Positions 58,837 to 64,000 of a stretch of DNA of 64,000 bases are shown one piece after another (position 1 is the stretch's first letter; every line of letters begins with the position of its first letter). Position numbers and translations under genes: made by a program. Origin of the DNA: Janthinobacterium sp. 344 (GTDB taxonomy: Bacteria > Pseudomonadota > Gammaproteobacteria > Burkholderiales > Burkholderiaceae_D); contig NZ_FOKL01000004.1 of the NCBI RefSeq assembly GCF_900112025.1, positions 321,344 to 385,343 on the forward strand, read 5' to 3'. The notes under the pieces were generated by a model. It was not told where the DNA came from and searched no databases. It saw only the letters and a program-made list of their open reading frames with translations.

Positions 58837-59673
58837 ATGGCTTACAAATCCATCCTGGTGCATGCCGACCTGTCGCGCCACGCGCCGCAGCGCATCGCCA
58901 TCGCCGCGCGGCTGGCGCACACGCACCAGGCGCATCTGATCGGCGCGGCGATGACGGGCGTGTCGCGCTTTACCCTGGAGAATAACCGCGGCATGCGCGG
59001 CGGCGCCGTGGTGGCGCAGATGTCGGCGCTGCACGGTCATGCGCAACAGGCGCTGGAGCAGTTTGAACAGCTGGCGCGCCAGGCCGGCGCCGTCTCGCTG
59101 GAACGGCGCCTGATCGAAGACGATGAAGATGATGGCATGGCCGTCAGCGCCCGCTACAGCGACCTGACGGTGCTCAGCCAGCATGACGCCAGCGAAGCGC
59201 TGCCCGGCGCCATGCGCGACCTGGTGCCGTACGTGATGCTGAACGCGGCCCGCCCCGTGCTGATCGTGCCGCGCAGCGGCCAGTTTGCGCAAGTGGACAA
59301 TACCGTCGTCGTGGCCTGGGATGGCAGCATGGAGGCGACGCGCGCCATCGGCCACGCCCTGCCCCTGCTGCGCGCGGCGCGCCTGGTGGTGCTGGCCCTG
59401 CTGCACCCGCCGGCCGGCCATGCGCAGCCGGCGCGCCATCCGGGCGCCGACATCGCCGCCTACCTGAGCCGCCACGGCGTGCAGGTCGAGGTGCGCCCGT
59501 CCGTCACCACGGGCGACATCGGCGCGGCCCTGCTGGCGATGGCCGCCGAAGTGCATGCCGACCTGCTGGTGATGGGCGGCTACGGCCACGCGCGCTTCCG
59601 CGAGATTCTGCTGGGCGGCGTGACGGAAACCGTGCTGCGCCAGATGACACTGCCCGTGCTGATGGCGCACTGA
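58837..59673 (+). CDS. Tandem-domain universal stress protein
   Basis: A 278-residue UspA-family protein with two domains. The C-terminal one keeps the ATP-binding pattern G-x2-G-x9-G-S/T in MGGYGHARFREILLGGVTET (about 246-265). The N-terminal domain starts YKSILVHADLS and appears degenerate for nucleotide binding. Tandem Usps of this kind occur in anaerobic and redox regulons of proteobacteria. Two FNR-type boxes upstream support oxygen control. The longer frame to 58807 is not needed. Confidence 0.9.
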   Translation: MAYKSILVHADLSRHAPQRIAIAARLAHTHQAHLIGAAMTGVSRFTLENNRGMRGGAVVAQMSALHGHAQQALEQFEQLARQAGAVSLERRLIEDDEDDGMAVSARYSDLTVLSQHDASEALPGAMRDLVPYVMLNAARPVLIVPRSGQFAQVDNTVVVAWDGSMEATRAIGHALPLLRAARLVVLALLHPPAGHAQPARHPGADIAAYLSRHGVQVEVRPSVTTGDIGAALLAMAAEVHADLLVMGGYGHARFREILLGGVTETVLRQMTLPVLMAH

Positions 59674-59742
59674 GGTCCCGCGCGCCACGTTTTGTTGCAC
59701 AATGGCTATACTTGCCTGATTTTCTATATCAAGGCAATGTAG

Positions 59743-60612
59743 ATGAAGCAACAACTGATCAATTGGGGCAGCGCCCTGGCGCCGTTCGGCAGCGACCTGC
59801 TGTGGACGGTCCTGCCGTGGATGCTGCTGTATGGCGTGCTCGGCTTTGTGCTGGCGCTCGGCATCTGCCACCAGCTGGCCAGAAAATGCCTGCTGGTGCG
59901 CCGTCCGCCCGCCTGGCATGTGGCCGCCAAGCTCAGCTATGTGTTGATCCTGCTCGCGCTGCCGTTCCTCGGCGGCGGATTTGGCGCCGTGCACAGCGTG
60001 CACCGCGTGGTCAACCAGGCCCTCGAGCGCGACCTGCAGCCGGTGGTCGAAGCGCAGATGCCGGCGCTGCGCGTCTACCTGGAACAGCAGGCCAGGCTGA
60101 TCGCCCCGGGCCAGCCGGTCAGCATGCGCAGCCTGATCGAGCCTTTCGTGCAAGACATGTATTACCGGCCCACGTCCAACAGTTACTGGGAACGCAGCAA
60201 GGCGCGCTGGATCAATGAATTCATTCTGCGCCGCGGCAGCGTGCTGCTGATGCAGGTGCTGCAGGAACAGCTGATCGCCAGGGCCGGCGTGCTGGGCGAA
60301 GCGCTCAAGGGCGCCGGCTTCCGTGGCCAGGCGACGGGCGAACTGGCCAGCCTGGGCACCGACCTGGCCGTGCGCCTGACCACCGATGTGGCGCGCCAGG
60401 CCGACTTCAGCAAACTCGACAAATCGGTGCCGATGATTTTCGTCGACGCCATCAAACGCCAGGCCGGCGCCTATTTCAATTCGCTCAAGATCACGCTGGG
60501 CCTGTTCGCGCTGGTCGCGCTGCTGCTGGTGTGGGGCGAGATCATGCTGTACCGCCACTATTACCTGCGCCGCCAGCCGGCCGCCACGGCCCTGCCCGTG
60601 CCACCGATGTAA
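59743..60612 (+). CDS. Hypothetical inner-membrane protein, 289 residues
   Basis: Two N-terminal membrane segments (about 19-42 and 63-80) and one near the C-terminus (about 248-268) enclose a soluble, probably helical periplasmic domain (about 85-245). AAGG lies eight nt before the ATG. No family is recognised. It lies between the universal stress protein and maeB, with a bidirectional terminator downstream, and no function is suggested. Confidence 0.8.
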   Translation: MKQQLINWGSALAPFGSDLLWTVLPWMLLYGVLGFVLALGICHQLARKCLLVRRPPAWHVAAKLSYVLILLALPFLGGGFGAVHSVHRVVNQALERDLQPVVEAQMPALRVYLEQQARLIAPGQPVSMRSLIEPFVQDMYYRPTSNSYWERSKARWINEFILRRGSVLLMQVLQEQLIARAGVLGEALKGAGFRGQATGELASLGTDLAVRLTTDVARQADFSKLDKSVPMIFVDAIKRQAGAYFNSLKITLGLFALVALLLVWGEIMLYRHYYLRRQPAATALPVPPM

Positions 60613-60647
60613 AAAAGCCGCCCCTCCTTGCGGACGGGGCGGCTTTT
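60613..60647. terminator. Bidirectional terminator
   Basis: AAAAGCCGCCCC (60613-60624) pairs with GGGGCGGCTTTT (60636-60647). It lies between the convergent membrane-protein gene and maeB and has suitable T-runs for both. Confidence 0.9.
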
Positions 60648-60663
60648 CATGTGCAGCTAACGC

Positions 60664-62982
60664 TTAGACTTTACGCTGGGCGACGGCGTCGACCACGCAC
60701 AGCGCCGTCATGTTGACGATGCGGCGCACGGTGGCCGATGGCGTCAGGATGTGCACGGGCTTGGCGCAGCCGAGCAGGATCGGGCCGACGGCGATGCCGT
60801 TGCCGGCCGCCGTTTTCACCAGGTTGTAGGCGATGTTGGCCGACTCGATGTTCGGCATGACCAGCAGGTTGGCGTCGTTCTTCAAGGCCGAATTGGGCAT
60901 GAGTTTTTGACGCAGCTTGCTGTCGAGGGCCGTATCGCCGTGCATCTCGCCGTCGATTTCCAGATCCGGCGCGCGTTCCTTGACGATGGCCAGCGCGGCG
61001 CGCATCTTTTGCGCCGAGGCGCTGTCGCTGGAACCGAAGTTCGAGTGCGACAGCAGGGCCGCGCGCGGCGACAGGCCGAAGCGGGTCATCTCTTCGGCGG
61101 CCATGATGGTGATCTCGGCCAATTGATCCGCGTCCGGGTTTTCGTTGACGTGGGTGTCGACCATCACCAGCTGGCGTTCCGGCATGATCAAGACGTTCAT
61201 GGCGGCATACACATTGCTGCCGGCGCGCTTGCCCAGCACCTGGTCGATGTATTTCAGGTGCAGCTGGGTGGTGCCGAAGGTGCCGCAGATCATGCCGTCG
61301 GCGTCGCCCTTGTGGATCATCATCGAACCGATCAGGGTATGGCGGCGGCGCATTTCCAGCTTCGCGTATTCCTCGGTGACGCCCTTGCGGCTGGTCATCG
61401 CGTAATACGTGTTCCAGTAATCGCGGTAGCGCTCGTCGAAGTCCGGGTTGATGACGTCGAAGTCGACGCCTTGCTTCAGGCGCAGGCCGAATTTCTGGAT
61501 GCGCGCTTCGAGCACGGGCGGGCGGCCCACCAGGATGGGACGCGCCAGTTTTTCATCGACCACCACCTGCACGGCGCGCAGCACGCGCTCTTCTTCGCCT
61601 TCGGCGTAGACGATGCGTTTCAGCTCGGCCGGCGTGGATTTGGCCATCAGGAACAGCGGCTTCATGAAGGTGCCGCTGCGGTAGACGAATTGCTGCAGGC
61701 TGTCCGCATACGCCTGCAGGTCCTTGATCGGACGCGTGGCGACGCCGGAATCCTCGGCCGCCTTGGCGACGGCGGGCGCGATCTTGATCAGCAAGCGCGG
61801 ATCGAACGGCATCGGAATCAGGTATTCAGGGCCGAACGACAGGTTGCTGATGCCGTACGTGGTGGCGACGATGTCCGACTGCTCGGCATGCGCCAGGTCG
61901 GCGATCGCGTGCACCACGGCAATTTCCATTTCGCGCGTGATCGTCGTGGCGCCGCAATCGAGGGCGCCGCGGAAGATGTACGGGAAGCACAGCACGTTGT
62001 TGACCTGGTTCGGATAGTCCGAACGGCCCGTGGCGATGATGGCGTCGCTGCGCACGGCCTTGACTTCTTCCGGCAGGATTTCCGGATTCGGGTTGGCCAG
62101 CGCCAAGATCAGCGGGTTCGGCGCCATCTTGCGCACCATGTCCTGTTTCAGCACGCCGCCGGCGGACACGCCGAGGAAGATGTCGGCGTCCGGGATGATC
62201 TCGGCCAGGGTGCGCAGCGGCGTGTCTTGCGCGAAGCGTTCCTTGTCCGGGTCCATCAGTTCCGTGCGGCCCTTGTAGACGACGCCGGCCAGGTCGGTGA
62301 CGTAGATGTTTTTCAGGGGGAAGCCCAGGTCGACGATCAGGTCCAGGCAGGCCAGCGCGGCCGCGCCCGCGCCCGAGACGACCAGCTTGCAGTCCTCGAT
62401 CTTCTTGCCGACGGCTTTCAGGCCGTTCAGGATGGCCGCGCCGACGATGATGGCGGTGCCGTGCTGGTCGTCATGGAAGACGGGAATCTTCATGCGGTCG
62501 CGCAGCTGGCGCTCGATGTAGAAGCACTCGGGCGCCTTGATGTCTTCCAGGTTCACGCCGCCGAAGGTCGGTTCCAGCGCGGCGATGATGTCGACCAGTT
62601 TATCCGGGTCCGATTCGTTGATCTCGATGTCGAAGACGTCGATGCCGGCGAACTTCTTGAACAGCACGCCCTTGCCTTCCATCACCGGCTTGGCGGCCAG
62701 CGGGCCGATATTGCCCAGTCCCAGCACGGCCGTGCCGTTGGTGATGACGGCCACCAGGTTGCCGCGCGCCGTATATTTATACGCATTCGCCGGATCGATG
62801 ACGATTTCTTCGCAGGGGGCGGCCACGCCTGGCGAGTAGGCCAGGGCCAGGTCGCGCTGGTTGGTCAGTTGTTTGGTGGGCGTCACGCTGATTTTGCCGG
62901 GGCGCGGGCACTCGTGATACTCGAGTGCGGCCAAGCGCAATTGTTGACGCAATTCTTCTTTTTTATCAGATGACGAATCCAT
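60664..62982 (-). CDS. maeB: NADP-dependent malic enzyme, MaeB type
   Basis: A 772-residue two-domain enzyme. The N-terminal malic enzyme (about 1-430) has [31 protein letters not shown] and the nucleotide-binding [15 protein letters not shown]. The C-terminal domain (about 440-760) is phosphotransacetylase-like but regulatory in this family, binding acetyl-CoA or similar effectors. It decarboxylates malate to pyruvate, giving NADPH. The large size separates MaeB from the smaller NAD-type enzymes. It is convergent with the upstream membrane-protein gene. Confidence 0.95.
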   Translation of the reverse strand: MDSSSDKKEELRQQLRLAALEYHECPRPGKISVTPTKQLTNQRDLALAYSPGVAAPCEEIVIDPANAYKYTARGNLVAVITNGTAVLGLGNIGPLAAKPVMEGKGVLFKKFAGIDVFDIEINESDPDKLVDIIAALEPTFGGVNLEDIKAPECFYIERQLRDRMKIPVFHDDQHGTAIIVGAAILNGLKAVGKKIEDCKLVVSGAGAAALACLDLIVDLGFPLKNIYVTDLAGVVYKGRTELMDPDKERFAQDTPLRTLAEIIPDADIFLGVSAGGVLKQDMVRKMAPNPLILALANPNPEILPEEVKAVRSDAIIATGRSDYPNQVNNVLCFPYIFRGALDCGATTITREMEIAVVHAIADLAHAEQSDIVATTYGISNLSFGPEYLIPMPFDPRLLIKIAPAVAKAAEDSGVATRPIKDLQAYADSLQQFVYRSGTFMKPLFLMAKSTPAELKRIVYAEGEEERVLRAVQVVVDEKLARPILVGRPPVLEARIQKFGLRLKQGVDFDVINPDFDERYRDYWNTYYAMTSRKGVTEEYAKLEMRRRHTLIGSMMIHKGDADGMICGTFGTTQLHLKYIDQVLGKRAGSNVYAAMNVLIMPERQLVMVDTHVNENPDADQLAEITIMAAEEMTRFGLSPRAALLSHSNFGSSDSASAQKMRAALAIVKERAPDLEIDGEMHGDTALDSKLRQKLMPNSALKNDANLLVMPNIESANIAYNLVKTAAGNGIAVGPILLGCAKPVHILTPSATVRRIVNMTALCVVDAVAQRKV

Positions 62983-63174
62983 GCTGTGCTGCCTTCCTGT
63001 TTGGTCGATCGGGTGTTTCGGATTTTATCAGACCGATTCTTTCAATTAGCTAGGTATTTTCCGCTAGCCACAGTCTGATATCACGAAAACGCATAACCTG
63101 CCATTGTAAGGCCGTCCGGCAGCGCAAACGTCCCCAACAGGAAAAACTATCAATTTTAAGGTTTTAATTGTTTT

Positions 63175-63537
63175 TTATGATCGCTGACCAGGCGCGCGCC
63201 ACAGCGGCAGCGCGGCGACGGCGCGCTCGATATCGTCCATGTCGTCGTCGCCCAGGCTGGTGTCGAATGGCGCGGACAGGATGCGGCGCATCAGCGCCAG
63301 GCGGGTCGTCGCTTGCTCCTCGTCGATGAAGCGCGTCGTTTCCGCGCAGTACTGGGCGCGGCGCAGGGCATCGGCGCCGCCATCGTCGCCGTCGGGATAA
63401 TAATGGCGGCCGATGTGATGCAGCGATATCAACAAAAATTCGATCTCGCGCAGGATGCGCAGCGCATCCTCGCCGGACAGCACGATGCGGCGGTTGGCCG
63501 GCAGCAGCGAGGGCGGCGCGGCAGGGGGGGCAGCCAT
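63175..63537 (-). CDS. Conserved hypothetical protein, 120 residues
   Basis: A soluble protein without signal or membrane segments: a short Ala/Pro-rich start, helical NRRIVLSGEDALRILREIEF and an acidic C-terminal segment (LGDDDMDDIERAVAALPLW). AGAGG six nt upstream of the ATG at 63537 supports the start. No family is recognised. It lies 33 nt beyond the MFS gene and is probably co-transcribed with it. Confidence 0.7.
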   Translation of the reverse strand: MAAPPAAPPSLLPANRRIVLSGEDALRILREIEFLLISLHHIGRHYYPDGDDGGADALRRAQYCAETTRFIDEEQATTRLALMRRILSAPFDTSLGDDDMDDIERAVAALPLWRAPGQRS

Positions 63538-63570
63538 GGCGACCTCTTTCTTTCTGGAAAAAGCGACAGC

Positions 63571-64000
63571 CTACGCGATTTTCGCTGCCGGCGCCGCCAG
63601 CCGCGCCCCCGGCGCGAAGCGCACGGCGATCAGCAGCAACAGCACCACGCCGCCCGCCATCACCATCCACGCCTGCGCCAGGCTGGACGCATGCTGGCGG
63701 ATCAGGCCGGCGATGAAGGGCATGCTGCTGGCGATGATGTAGCCGCCGCCCTGCACGAAACCGAGCAGGGCGCCGGCACCGGCCGGCTCAACCACGTGGT
63801 CCATGCTGACGATCAGCGACAGGGGGAACAGCGCGCCGATGCCGCAGCCCAGCAGGATCACGGCGGGGATGGCCAGTTGCGCGGGCGCGGCGATCAGGCA
63901 AGCCAGGCCGCCCAGCACGGCCAGCAGCACCGGCAACAGCAGGATGCGGCGGTCGGGGAAGCGGTGGATGACGCTGGAAATCACCAGTCCCGCCAGCACT
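63571..64000 (-). CDS. MFS transporter, C-terminal part (cut by window edge)
   Basis: The last 142 residues of a major facilitator, with four or five membrane helices; the frame runs off the window end. FPLSLIVSMDHVVEPAGAGA and FVQGGGYIIASSMPFIAGL resemble the CynX/NimT group (cyanate, nitroimidazole and related anions). The substrate is not determined. Confidence 0.8.
   Translation of the reverse strand, partial: VLAGLVISSVIHRFPDRRILLLPVLLAVLGGLACLIAAPAQLAIPAVILLGCGIGALFPLSLIVSMDHVVEPAGAGALLGFVQGGGYIIASSMPFIAGLIRQHASSLAQAWMVMAGGVVLLLLIAVRFAPGARLAAPAAKIA

Overview
The window is GC-rich, densely coded chromosomal DNA. It looks like a betaproteobacterium of the Oxalobacteraceae (Janthinobacterium, Duganella or Massilia type). 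This assignment is inferred from gene content: trxA-rho-rpmE2 in order, a PEP-CTERM protein, a five-step hut pathway, a type VI secretion (T6SS)-style cargo gene and several large hybrid histidine kinases. No phage, IS element, CRISPR array or rRNA was seen. One tRNA, Leu(CAA), is present.

Positions 1-5700 carry a minus-strand hexuronate operon (uxaC-uxaA-uxaB-exuT-like transporter, the last cut by the window edge) behind a tandem palindromic operator. Positions 5.8-10 kb hold unrelated small genes: a deoxyinosine glycosylase, a DUF962 membrane protein, a glycine-zipper lipoprotein, an EamA-GNAT pair and three very short genes. Positions 10-18.9 kb are a seven-gene minus-strand histidine-utilisation operon (hutU-H-G-F-D-I plus a fused binding-protein/permease). 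Its promoter has a HutC-like operator in the -35/-10 spacer. The likely repressor gene hutC lies 8 kb away at 27.2 kb, divergent from ada, which is fused by overlap to a 2-oxoglutarate oxygenase gene and preceded by a perfect Ada box.

Positions 21.45-23.5 kb are the most unusual part. A zincin-type, T6SS-like cargo protein becomes AT-rich in its second half. It is followed, with a reading-frame overlap of about 119 nt, by two tandem paralogous exported proteins sharing four cysteines. I interpret this as an acquired effector/immunity module.

Positions 28-37.9 kb contain a hybrid kinase and response regulator, trxA, rho, rpmE2, an ArnT-like glycosyltransferase and a PEP-CTERM protein. Positions 38-49 kb contain an acyl-CoA synthetase, a REC-kinase-REC protein, a bacteriophytochrome with its response regulator, DNA polymerase II, a FabMG-family reductase and an SDR enzyme. 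Positions 49.3-54 kb hold tRNA-Leu and small genes, including an Imm10-like orphan and a degenerate M56 peptidase. Positions 54.1-58.5 kb are a two-gene MHYT-kinase/HD-GYP signalling operon. Positions 58.6-64 kb contain a universal stress protein behind two FNR-type boxes, a membrane protein, malic enzyme (maeB), a small conserved protein and the end of an MFS transporter.

Start codons were moved from the longest reading frame wherever a ribosome-binding site or family alignment argued for it. These choices are stated for each gene.
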